Positions 24,532 to 36,647 of a stretch of DNA of 64,000 nucleotides are shown in pieces. Source of the DNA: Ulva prolifera (Eukaryota > Chlorophyta > Ulvophyceae > Ulvales > Ulvaceae); contig CM041197.1 of assembly GCA_023078555.1 (NCBI GenBank), positions 12,240,002 through 12,304,001 on the forward strand, in the 5' to 3' direction. A program made the translations under genes and the position numbers. The notes beneath the pieces are model-generated. The model did no database searches, had not been told where the DNA came from, and saw nothing but the letters and a program-made list of their open reading frames with translations. Position 1 is the stretch's first letter. Every line of letters begins with the position of its first letter.

Positions 24532-27500
24532 GTGGGCACTGTAATCTGGATGCGGAAAACGATCGAATCATCAAAATCTGAGCATGCAGTGCTGTTCGGA
24601 ACATGTATAAATGCTAGAAGAGACCAGCTCCTTCGTTTCCATGACAGATGTATGAGGCTACGGAGCATGCGTGTGCTGCTGAGGTGCACCTGTGGGCACT
24701 GTAATTTGGATGCGGAAAACGATCGAATCATCAAAATCTGAGCATGCGGTGCTGTTCGGAACATGCATAAATGCTAGAATACACCATTTCCGTCGTTTCT
24801 GTGACAGATGTATGAGGCTACGGAGCATGCGTGTGCTGCTGAGGTGCACCTGTGGGCACTGTAATTTGGATGCGGAAAACGATCGAATCATCAAAATCTG
24901 AGGATGCAGTGCTGTTCGGAACATGCATTAATGCTAGAATACTCCAGCTCCGTCGTTTCCATGACAGATGTAAGAGGCTAAGGTGCGTGCGCGTCCTGAT
25001 GAGGTGCACTTGTGCTGCTGAGGTGCACCTGTGGGCACTGTAATTTGGGTGCGGAAAACGATCGAATCATTAAAATCTGAGGATGCAGTGCTGTTCGGAA
25101 CATGCATTAATGCTAGAATACACCATTTCCGTCGTTTCTGTGACAGATGTATGAGGCTACGGAGCATGCGTGTGCTGCTGAGGTGCACCTGTGGGCACTG
25201 TAATTTGGATGCGGAAAACGATCGAATCATCAAAATCTGAGGATGCAGTGCTGTTCGGAACATGCATAAATGCTAGAATACACCATTTCCGTCGTTTCTG
25301 TGACAGATGTATGAGGCTACGGAGCATGCGTGTGCTGCTGAGGTGCACCTGTGGGCACTGTAATTTGGATGCGGAAAACGATCGAATCATCAAAATCTGA
25401 GGATGCAGTGCTGTTCGGAACATGCAGTAATGCTAGAATACTCCAGCTCCGTCGTTTCCATGACAGATGTAAGAGGCTAAGGTGCGTGCGCGTCCTGATG
25501 AGGTGCACTAGTGCTGCTGAGGTGCACCTGTGGGCACTGTAATCTGGATGCGGAAAACGATCGAATCATCAAAATCTGAGCATGCGGTGCTATTCAGAAC
25601 ATGCATAAATGCTAGAATACACCATTTCCGTCGTTTCTGTGACAGATGTATGAGGCTACGGAGCATGCGTGTGCTGCTGAGGTGCACCTGTGGGCACTGT
25701 AATTTGGATGCGGAAAACGATCGAATCATCAAAATCTGAGGATGCAGTGCTGTTCGGAACATGCAGTAATGCTAGAATACTCCAGCTCCGTCGTTTCCAT
25801 GACAGATGTAAGAGGCTAAGGTGCGTGCGCGTCCTGATGAGGTGCACTAGTGCTGCTGAGGTGCACCTGTGGGCACTGTAATCTGGATGCGGAAAACGAT
25901 CGAATCATCAAAATCTGAGCATGCAGTGCTGTTCGGAACATGTATAAATGCTAGAAGAGACCAGCTCCTTCGTTTCCATGACAGATGTATGAGGCTACGG
26001 AGCATGCGTGTGCTGCTGAGGTGCACCTGTGGGCACTGTAATTTGGATGCGGAAAACGATCGAATCATCAAAATCTGAGGATGCAGTGCTGTTCGGAACA
26101 TGCATAAATGCTAGAATACACCATTTCCGTCGTTTCTGTGACAGATGTATGAGGCTACGGAGCATGCGTGTGCTGCTGAGGTGCACCTGTGGGCACTGTA
26201 ATTTGGATGCGGAAAACGATCGAATCATCAAAATCTGAGCATGCAGTGCTGTTCGGAACATGCATTAATGCTAGAATACACCATTTCCGTCGTTTCTGTG
26301 ACAGATGTATGAGGCTACGGAGCATGCGTGTGCTGCTGAGGTGCACCTGTGGGCACTGTAATTTGGATGCGGAAAACGATCGAATCATCAAAATCTGAGC
26401 ATGCAGTGCTGTTCGGAACATGTATAAATGCTAGAAGAGACCAGCTCCTTCGTTTCCATGACAGATGTATGAGGCTACGGAGCATGCGTGTGCTGCTGAG
26501 GTGCACCTGTGGGCACTGTAATTTGGATGCGGAAAACGATCGAATCATCAAAATCTGAGGATGCAGTGCTGTTCGGAACATGCAGTAATGCTAGAATACT
26601 CCAGCTCCGTCGTTTCCATGACAGATGTAAGAGGCTAAGGTGCGTGCGCGTCCTGATGAGGTGCACTAGTGCTGCTGAGGTGCACCTGTGGGCACTGTAA
26701 TCTGGATGCGGAAAACGATCGAATCATCAAAATCTGAGCATGCAGTGCTGTTCGGAACATGTATAAATGCTAGAAGAGACCAGCTCCTTCGTTTCCATGA
26801 CAGATGTATGAGGCTACGGAGCATGCGTGTGCTGCTGAGGTGCACCTGTGGGCACTGTAATTTGGATGCGGAAAACGATCGAATCAACAAAATCTGAGCA
26901 TGCGGTGCTGTTCGGAACATGCATAAATGCTAGAATACACCATTTCCGTCGTTTCTGTGACAGATGTATGAGGCTACGGAGCATGCGTGTGCTGCTGAGG
27001 TGCACCTGTGGGCACTGTAATTTGGATGCGGAAAACGATCGAATCATCAAAATCTGAGGATGCAGTGCTGTTCGGAACATGCATTAATGCTAGTATACTC
27101 CAGCTCCGTCGTTTCCATGACAGATGTAAGAGGCTAAGGTGCGTGCGCGTCCTGATGAGGTGCACTTGTGCTGCTGAGGTGCACCTGTGGGCACTGTAAG
27201 TTGGGTGCGGAAAACGATCGAATCATTAAAATCTGAGGATGCAGTGCTGTTCGGAACATGCATAAATGCTAGAATACACCATTTCCGTCGTTTCTGTGAC
27301 AGATGTATGAGGCTACGGAGCATGCGTGTGCTGCTGAGGTGCACCTGTGGGCACTGTAATTTGGGTGCGGAAAACGATCGAATCATTAAAATCTGAGCAT
27401 GCAGTGCTGTTCGGAACATGCATAAATGCTAGAATACACCATTTCCGTCGTTTCTGTGACAGATGTATGAGGCTACGGAGCATGCGTGTGCTGCTGAGGT

Positions 27501-27845
27501 GCACCTGTGGGCACTGTAATTTGGATGCGGAAAACGATCGAATCATCAAATTCTGAGGATGCAGTGCTGTTCGGAACATGTATAAATGCTAGAAGAGACC
27601 AGCTCCTTCGTTTCCATGACAGATGTATGAGGCTACGGAGCATGCGTGTGCTGCTGAGGTGCACCTGTGGGCACTGTAATTTGGATGCGGAAAACGATCG
27701 AATCATCAAAATCTGAGGATGCAGTGCTGTTCGGAACATGCAGTAATGCTAGAATACTCCAGCTCCGTCGTTTCCATGACAGATGTAAGAGGCTAAGGTG
27801 CGTGCGCGTCCTGATGAGGTGCACTAGTGCTGCTGAGGTGCACCT
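24532..27845. repeat. 4,813-bp unit, partial copy 2
   Basis: Twenty monomers repeat 19,719-23,032 at an offset of 4,813 bp: thirteen monomers to 26,687, then the third 1,158-bp subunit at 26,688-27,845 with its T-to-A landmark at 26,887. Homology stops at 27,846, where copy 1 continues with a second 1,158-bp subunit but this copy switches to L2. One private change is at about 27,200 (gtaagttggg for gtaatttggg). Confidence 0.92.
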
Positions 27846-28024
27846 GTGGGCACTGTAATCTGGATGCGGAAAACGATCGAATCATCAAAATCTGAGGATG
27901 CAGTGCTGTTCGGAACATGCATTAATGCTAGAATACTCCAGCTCCGTCGTTTCCATGACAGATGTAAGAGGCTAAGGTGCGTGCGCGTCCTGATGAGGTG
28001 CACTTGTGCTGCTGAGGTGCACCT
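27667..28024. repeat. Adjacent long monomers L1-L2
   Basis: L1 (27,667-27,845) is directly followed by L2 (27,846-28,024). I found no other place right of about 7.7 kb where two 179-bp monomers touch. The boundary coincides with the end of the 4,813-bp homology, so it is a recombination junction between differently phased units. Confidence 0.88.
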
Positions 28025-29841
28025 GTGGGCACTGTAATTTGGGTGCGGAAAACGATCGAATCATTAAAATCTGAGCATGCAGTGCTGTTCGGAACATGCA
28101 TTAATGCTAGAATACACCATTTCCGTCGTTTCTGTGACAGATGTATGAGGCTACGGAGCATGCGTGTGCTGCTGAGGTGCACCTGTGGGCACTGTAATTT
28201 GGATGCGGAAAACGATCGAATCATCAAAATCTGAGGATGCAGTGCTGTTCGGAACATGCATAAATGCTAGAATACACCATTTCCGTCGTTTCTGTGACAG
28301 ATGTATGAGGCTACGGAGCATGCGTGTGCTGCTGAGGTGCACCTGTGGGCACTGTAATTTGGATGCGGAAAACGATCGAATCATCAAAATCTGAGGATGC
28401 AGTGCTGTTCGGAACATGCATAAATGCTAGAATACACCATTTCCGTCGTTTCTGTGACAGATGTATGAGGCTACGGAGCATGCGTGTGCTGCTGAGGTGC
28501 ACCTGTGGGCACTGTAATTTGGATGCGGAAAACGATCGAATCATCAAAATCTGAGGATGCAGTGCTGTTCGGAACATGCATTAATGCTAGAATAATCCAG
28601 CTCCGTCGTTTCCATGACAGATGTAAGAGGCTAAGGTGCGTGCGCGTCCTGATGAGGTGCACTTGTGCTGCTGAGGTGCACCTGTGGGCACTGTAATTTG
28701 GGTGCGGAAAACGATCGAATCATTAAAATCTGAGCATGCAGTGCTGTTCGGAACATGCATAAATGCTAGAATACACCATTTCCGTCGTTTCTGTGACAGA
28801 TGTATGAGGCTACGGAGCATGCGTGTGCTGCTGAGGTGCACCTGTGGGCACTGTAACTTGGATGCGGAAAACGATCGAATCATCAAAATCTGAGGATGCA
28901 GTGCTGTTCGGAACATGCAGTAATGCTAGAATACTCCAGCTCCGTCGTTTCCATGACAGATGTAAGAGGCTAAGGTGCGTGCGCGTCCTGATGAGGTGCA
29001 CTAGTGCTGCTGAGGTGCACCTGTGGGCACTGTAATCTGGATGCGGAAAACGATCGAATCATCAAAATCTGAGCATGCAGTGCTGTTCGGAACATGTATA
29101 AATGCTAGAAGAGACCAGCTCCTTCGTCTCCATGACAGATGTATGAGGCTACGGAGCATGCGTGTGCTGCTGAGGTGCACCTGTGGGCACTGTAATTTGG
29201 ATGCGGAAAACGATCGAATCATCAAAATCTGAGCATGCGGTGCTGTTCGGAACATGCATAAATGCTAGAATACACCATTTCCGTCGTTTCTGTGACAGAT
29301 GTATGAGGCTACGGAGCATGCGTGTGCTGCTGAGGTGCACCTGTGGGCACTGTAATTTGGATGCGGAAAACGATCGAATCATCAAAATCTGAGGATGCAG
29401 TGCTGTTCGGAACATGCATTAATGCTAGAATACTCCAGCTCCGTCGTTTCCATGACAGATGTAAGAGGCTAAGGTGCGTGCGCGTCCTGATGAGGTGCAC
29501 TTGTGCTGCTGAGGTGCACCTGTGGGTACTGTAATTTGGGTGCGGAAAACGATCGAATCATTAAAATCTGAGGATGCAGTGCTGTTCGGAACATGCATAA
29601 ATGCTAGAATACACCATTTCCGTCGTTTCTGTGACAGATGTATGAGGCTACGGAGCATGCGTGTGCTGCTGAGGTGCACCTGTGGGCACTGTAATTTGGA
29701 TGCGGAAATCGATCGAATCATCAAAATCTGAGGATGCAGTGCTGTTCGGAACATGCATAAATGCTAGAATACACCATTTCCGTCGTTTCTGTGACAGATG
29801 TATGAGGCTACGGAGCATGCGTGTGCTGCTGAGGTGCACCT

Positions 29842-30001
29842 GTGGGCACTGTAATTTGGATGCGGAAAACGATCGAATCATCAAAATCTGAGGACGCAGT
29901 GCTGTTCGGAACATGCATTAATGCTAGAATACTCCAGCTCCGTCGTTTCCATGACAGATGTATGAGGCTACGGAGCATGCGTGTGCTACTGAGGTGCACC
30001 T
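29842..30001. repeat. Reference S3 monomer, L centre with S end
   Basis: The left and centre are of L2 type (cattaatgctag, atactccagctccg, ccatgacag) while the right end is of short type (gtatgaggctacgg, no 19-bp duplication). The switch lies at or just after the shared gacagatgta. This is the first clean example in the window. The type recurs at 33,494, 36,488, 39,303, 41,119, 41,778, 46,780 and many later positions. The monomer after it usually starts ggatacgg and carries gagcatgcgttgctg. Confidence 0.9.
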
Positions 30002-30340
30002 GTGGGCACTGTAATTTGGATACGGAAAACGATCGAATCATCAAAATCTGAGCATGCGTTGCTGTTCGGAACATGCATAAATGCTAGAATACACCATTTC
30101 CGTCGTTTCTGTGACAGATGTATGAGGCTACGGAGCATGCGTGTGCTGCTGAGGTGCACCTGTGGGCACTGTAATTTGGATGCGGAAAACGATCGAATCA
30201 TCAAAATCTGAGGATGCAGTGCTGTTCGGAACATGCAGTAATGCTAGAATACTCCAGCTCCGTCGTTTCCATGACAGATGTAAGAGGCTAAGGTGCGTGC
30301 GCGTCCTGATGAGGTGCACTAGTGCTGCTGAGGTGCACCT

Positions 30341-30500
30341 GTGGGCACTGTAATCTGGATGCGGAAAACGATCGAATCATCAAAATCTGAGCATGCAGTG
30401 CTGTTCGGAACATGTATAAATGCTAGAAGAGACCATTTCCGTCGTTTCTGTGACAGATGTATGAGGCTACGGAGCATGCGTGTGCTGCTGAGGTGCACCT
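30341..30500. repeat. Chimeric S2/S1 monomer
   Basis: The left part is S2 (catgtataaatg, agaagagacca) and the right part is S1 (tttccgtcg, ttctgtgacag). The switch falls within the shared acca at 30,432-30,435. The length is unchanged at 160 bp, so the exchange or conversion was in register. Confidence 0.9.
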
Positions 30501-33500
30501 GTGGGCACTGTAATTTGGATGCGGAAAACGATCGAATCATCAAAATCTGAGGATGCAGTGCTGTTCGGAACATGCAGTAATGCTAGAATACTCCAGCTCC
30601 GTCGTTTCCATGACAGATGTAAGAGGCTAAGGTGCGTGCGCGTCCTGATGAGGTGCACTAGTGCTGCTGAGGTGCACCTGTGGGCACTGTAATCTGGATG
30701 CGGAAAACGATCGAATCATCAAAATCTGAGCATGCAGTGCTGTTCGGAACATGTATAAATGCTAGAAGAGACCAGCTCCTTCGTTTCCATGACAGATGTA
30801 TGAGGCTACGGAGCATGCGTGTGCTGCTGAGGTGCACCTGTGGGCACTGTAATTTGGATGCGGAAAACGATCGAATCATCAAAATCTGAGGATGCAGTGC
30901 TGTTCGGAACATGCATAAATGCTAGAATACACCATTTCCGTCGTTTCTGTGACAGATGTATGAGGCTACGGAGCATGCGTGTGCTGCTGAGGTGCACCTG
31001 TGGGCACTGTAATTTGGATGCGGAAAACGATCGAATCATCAAAATCTGAGGATGCAGTGCTGTTCGGAACATGCATTAATGCTAGAATAATCCAGCTCCG
31101 TCGTTTCCATGACAGATGTAAGAGGCTAAGGTGCGTGCGCGTCCTGATGAGGTGCACTTGTGCTGCTGAGGTGCACCTGTGGGCACTGTAATTTGGGTGC
31201 GGAAAACGATCGAATCATTAAAATCTGAGCATGCAGTGCTGTTCGGAACATGCATAAATGCTAGAATACACCATTTCCGTCGTTTCTGTGACAGATGTAT
31301 GAGGCTACGGAGCATGCGTGTGCTGCTGAGGTGCACCTGTGGGCACTGTAATTTGGATGCGGAAAACGATCGAATCATCAAAATCTGAGGATGCAGTGCT
31401 GTTCGGAACATGCATTAATGCTAGAATACTCCAGCTCCGTCGTTTCCATGACAGATGTAAGAGGCTAAGGTGCGTGCGCGTCCTGCTGAGGTGCACTTGT
31501 GCTGCTGAGGTGCACCTGTGGGCACTGTAATCTGGATGCGGAAAACGATCGAATCATCAAAATCTGAGCATGCAGTGCTGTTCGGAACATGTATAAATGC
31601 TAGAAGAGACCAGCTCCTTCGTTTCCATGACAGATGTATGAGGCTACGGAGCATGCGTGTGCTGCTGAGGTGCACCTGTGGGCACTGTAATTTGGATGCG
31701 GAAAACGATCGAATCATCAAAATCTGAGGATGCAGTGCTGTTCGGAACATGCATAAATGCTAGAATACACCATTTCCGTCGTTTCTGTGACAGATGTATG
31801 AGGCTACGGAGCATGCGTGTGCTGCTGAGGTGCACCTGTGGGCACTGTAATTTGGATGCGGAAAACGATCGAATCATCAAAATCTGAGGATGCAGTGCTG
31901 TTCGGAACATGCAGTAATGCTAGAATACTCCAGCTCCGTCGTTTCCATGACAGATGTAAGAGGCTAAGGTGCGTGCGCGTCCTGATGAGGTGCACTAGTG
32001 CTGCTGAGGTGCACCTGTTGGCACTGTAATCTGGATGCGGAAAACGATCGAATCATCAAAATCTGAGCATGCAGTGCTGTTCGAAACATGTATAAATGCT
32101 AGAAGAGACCAGCTCCTTCGTTTCCATGACAGATGTATGAGGCTACGGAGCATGCGTGTGCTGCTGAGGTGCACCTGTGGGCACTGTAATTTGGATGCGG
32201 AAAACGATCGAATCATCAAAATCTGAGCATGCGGTGCTGTTCGGAACATGCATAAATGCTAGAATACACCATTTCCGTCGTTTCTGTGACAGATGTATGA
32301 GGCTACGGAGCATGCGTGTGCTGCTGAGGTGCACCTGTGGGCACTGTAATTTGGATGCGGAAAACGATCGAATCATCAAAATCTGAGGATGCAGTGCTGT
32401 TCGGAACATGCATTAATGCTAGAATAATCCAGCTCCGTCGTTTCCATGACAGATGTAAGAGGCTAAGGTGCGTGCGCGTCCTGATGAGGTGCACTTGTGC
32501 TGCTGAGGTGCACCTGTGGGCACTGTAATTTGGGTGCGGAAAACGATCGAATCATTAAAATCTGAGCATGCAGTGCTGTTCGGAACATGCATAAATGCTA
32601 GAATACACCATTTCCGTCGTTTCTGTGACAGATGTATGAGGCTACGGAGCATGCGTGTGCTGCTGAGGTGCACCTGTGGGCACTGTAATTTGGATGCGGA
32701 AACGATCGAATCATCAAAATCTGAGGATGCAGTGCTGTTCGGAACATGCATTAATGCTAGAATACTCCAGCTCCGTCGTTTCCATGACAGATGTAAGAGG
32801 CTAAGGTGCGTGCGCGTCCTGCTGAGGTGCACTTGTGCTGCTGAGGTGCACCTGTGGGCACTGTAATCTGGATGCGGAAAACGATCGAATCATCAAAATC
32901 TGAGCATGCAGTGCTGTTCGGAACATGTATAAATGCTAGAAGAGACCAGCTCCTTCGTTTCCATGACAGATGTATGAGGCTACGGAGCATGCGTGTGCTG
33001 CTGAGGTGCACCTGTGGGCACTGTAATTTGGATGCGGAAAACGATCGAATCATCAAAATCTGAGGATGCAGTGCTGTTCGGAACATGCATAAATGCTAGA
33101 ATACACCATTTCCGTCGTTTCTGTGACAGATGTATGAGGCTACGGAGCATGCGTGTGCTGCTGAGGTGCACCTGTGGGCACTGTAATTTGGATGCGGAAA
33201 ACGATCGAATCATCAAAATCTGAGGATGCAGTGCTGTTCGGAACATGCATAAATGCTAGAATACACCATTTCCGTCGTTTCTGTGACAGATGTATGAGGC
33301 TACGGAGCATGCGTGTGCTGCTGAGGTGCACCTGTGGGCACTGTAATTTGGGTGCGGAAAACGATCGAATCATTAAAATCTGAGCATGCAGTGCTGTTCG
33401 GAACATGCATAAATGCTAGAATACACCATTTCCGTCGTTTCTGTGACAGATGTATGAGGCTACGGAGCATGCGTGTGCTGCTGAGGTGCACCTGTGGGCA

Positions 33501-34491
33501 CTGTAATTTGGGTGCGGAAAACGATCGAATCATTAAAATCTGAGGATGCAGTGCTGTTCGGAACATGCATTAATGCTAGAATACTCCAGCTCCGTCGTTT
33601 CCATGACAGATGTATGAGGCTACGGAGCATGCGTGTGCTGCTGAGGTGCACCTGTGGGCACTGTAATTTGGATACGGAAAACGATCGAATCATCAAAATC
33701 TGAGCATGCGTTGCTGTTCGGAACATGCATAAATGCTAGAAGAGACCAGCTCCTTCGTTTCCATGACAGATGTATGAGGCTACGGAGCATGCGTGTGCTG
33801 CTGAGGTGCACCTGTGGGCACTGTAATTTGGATGCGGAAAACGATCGAATCATCAAAATCTGAGGATGCAGTGCTGTTCGGAACATGCAGTAATGCTAGA
33901 ATACTCCAGCTCCGTCGTTTCCATGACAGATGTAAGAGGCTAAGGTGCGTGCGCGTCCTGATGAGGTGCACTAGTGCTGCTGAGGTGCACCTGTGGGCAC
34001 TGTAATCTGGATGCGGAAAACGATCGAATCATCAAAATCTGAGCATGCAGTGCTGTTCGGAACATGTATAAATGCTAGAAGAGACCAGCTCCTTCGTTTC
34101 CATGACAGATGTATGAGGCTACGGAGCATGCGTGTGCTGCTGAGGTGCACCTGTGGGCACTGTAATTTGGATGCGGAAAACGATCGAATCATCAAAATCT
34201 GAGGATGCAGTGCTGTTCGGAACATGCATAAATGCTAGAATACACCATTTCCGTCGTTTCTGTGACAGATGTATGAGGCTACGGAGCATGCGTGTGCTGC
34301 TGAGGTGCACCTGTGGGCACTGTAATTTGGATGCGGAAAACGATCGAATCATCAAAATCTGAGGATGCAGTGCTGTTCGGAACATGCAGTAATGCTAGAA
34401 TACTCCAGCTCCGTCGTTTCCATGACAGATGTAAGAGGCTAAGGTGCGTGCGCGTCCTGATGAGGTGCACTAGTGCTGCTGAGGTGCACCT

Positions 34492-34990
34492 GTGGGCACT
34501 GTAATCTGGATGCGGAAAACGATCGAATCATCAAAATCTGAGCATGCAGTGCTGTTCGAAACATGTATAAATGCTAGAAGAGACCAGCTCCTTCGTTTCC
34601 ATGACAGATGTATGAGGCTACGGAGCATGCGTGTGCTGCTGAGGTGCACCTGTGGGCACTGTAATTTGGATGCGGAAAACGATCGAATCATCAAAATCTG
34701 AGGATGCAGTGCTGTTCGGAACATGCATTAATGCTAGAATAATCCAGCTCCGTCGTTTCCATGACAGATGTAAGAGGCTAAGGTGCGTGCGCGTCCTGAT
34801 GAGGTGCACTAGTGCTGCTGAGGTGCACCTGTGGGCACTGTAATCTGGATGCGGAAAACGATCGAATCATCAAAATCTGAGCATGCAGTGCTGTTCGGAA
34901 CATGTATAAATGCTAGAAGAGACCAGCTCCTTCGTTTCCATGACAGATGTATGAGGCTACGGAGCATGCGTGTGCTGCTGAGGTGCACCT
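34492..34990. repeat. 499-bp three-monomer block, copy a
   Basis: S2-L1-S2. The first monomer carries ttcgaaacatg (G-to-A at 34,559) and the L1 carries aataatccag. The block is followed at once by an equivalent block 499 bp later. Confidence 0.92.
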
Positions 34991-35489
34991 GTGGGCACTG
35001 TAATTTGGATGCGGAAAACGATCGAATCATCAAAATCTGAGCATGCAGTGCTGTTCGAAACATGTATAAATGCTAGAAGAGACCAGCTCCTTCGTTTCCA
35101 TGACAGATGTATGAGGCTACGGAGCATGCGTGTGCTGCTGAGGTGCACCTGTGGGCACTGTAATTTGGATGCGGAAAACGATCGAATCATCAAAATCTGA
35201 GGATGCAGTGCTGTTCGGAACATGCATTAATGCTAGAATAATCCAGCTCCGTCGTTTCCATGACAGATGTAAGAGGCTAAGGTGCGTGCGCGTCCTGATG
35301 AGGTGCACTAGTGCTGCTGAGGTGCACCTGTGGGCACTGTAATCTGGATGCGGAAAACGATCGAATCATCAAAATCTGAGCATGCAGTGCTGTTCGGAAC
35401 ATGTATAAATGCTAGAAGAGACCAGCTCCTTCGTTTCCATGACAGATGTATGAGGCTACGGAGCATGCGTGTGCTGCTGAGGTGCACCT
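34991..35489. repeat. 499-bp three-monomer block, copy b
   Basis: The order and markers match copy a, with the G-to-A at 35,058, exactly 499 bp on. The related unit at 36,648-39,462 has only one such block (37,486-37,984, G-to-A at 37,553), so this is either a gain here or a loss there. Confidence 0.92.
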
Positions 35490-36647
35490 GTGGGCACTGT
35501 AATTTGGATGCGGAAAACGATCGAATCATCAAAATCTGAGCATGCGGTGCTGTTCGGAACATGCATAAATGCTAGAATACACCATTTCCGTCGTTTCTGT
35601 GACAGATGTATGAGGCTACGGAGCATGCGTGTGCTGCTGAGGTGCACCTGTGGGCACTGTAATTTGGATGCGGAAAACGATCGAATCATCAAAATCTGAG
35701 GATGCAGTGCTGTTCGGAACATGCATTAATGCTAGAATAATCCAGCTCCGTCGTTTCCATGACAGATGTAAGAGGCTAAGGTGCGTGCGCGTCCTGATGA
35801 GGTGCACTTGTGCTGCTGAGGTGCACCTGTGGGCACTGTAATTTGGGTGCGGAAAACGATCGAATCATTAAAATCTGAGCATGCAGTGCTGTTCGGAACA
35901 TGCATAAATGCTAGAATACACCATTTCCGTCGTTTCTGTGACAGATGTATGAGGCTACGGAGCATGCGTGTGCTGCTGAGGTGCACCTGTGGGCACTGTA
36001 ATTTGGATGCGGAAAACGATCGAATCATCAAAATCTGAGGATGCAGTGCTGTTCGGAACATGCATTAATGCTAGAATACTCCAGCTCCGTCGTTTCCATG
36101 ACAGATGTAAGAGGCTAAGGTGCGTGCGCGTCCTGCTGAGGTGCACTTGTGCTGCTGAGGTGCACCTGTGGGCACTGTAATCTGGATGCGGAAAACGATC
36201 GAATCATCAAAATCTGAGCATGCAGTGCTGTTCGGAACATGTATAAATGCTAGAAGAGACCAGCTCCTTCGTTTCCATGACAGATGTATGAGGCTACGGA
36301 GCATGCGTGTGCTGCTGAGGTGCACCTGTGGGCACTGTAATTTGGATGCGGAAAACGATCGAATCATCAAAATCTGAGCATGCAGTGCTGTTCGGAACAT
36401 GCATAAATGCTAGAATACACCATTTCCGTCGTTTCTGTGACAGATGTATGAGGCTACGGAGCATGCGTGTGCTGCTGAGGTGCACCTGTGGGCACTGTAA
36501 TTTGGGTGCGGAAAACGATCGAATCATTAAAATCTGAGGATGCAGTGCTGTTCGGAACATGCATTAATGCTAGAATACTCCAGCTCCGTCGTTTCCATGA
36601 CAGATGTATGAGGCTACGGAGCATGCGTGTGCTGCTGAGGTGCACCT

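Larger units (their letters stand above)
27846..33653. repeat. Mixed zone, new variants appear
   Basis: The monomer order is L2-S1-S1-S1-L2-S1-L1-S2-S1-L2-S1-S1-S3-S1-L1-(S2/S1 chimera)-L1-S2-S1-L2-S1-L2-S2-S1-L1-S2-S1-L2-S1-L2-S2-S1-S1-S1-S3. First clean appearances here are aataatccag in L2 (28,505), aaatcgatcg (29,682), the S3 type (29,842), ggatacgg with gcgttgctg (30,002), and ttcgaaacatg in S2 (32,094). The S1v type is absent from here on. The segment 32,337-33,653 recurs at 38,145-39,462 (offset 5,808-5,809, differing by one deleted base near 32,698). Confidence 0.88.
33654..36647. repeat. 2,994-bp unit, copy 1
   Basis: Eighteen monomers: S1/S2 chimera-L1-S2-S1-L1-S2-L1-S2-S2-L1-S2-S1-L2-S1-L2-S2-S1-S3, twelve short and six long. 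The first monomer joins a ggatacgg / cataaatg left part to an agaagagaccag right part and recurs at 36,648. The unit contains an internal 499-bp tandem duplication at 34,492-35,489. Confidence 0.9.
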
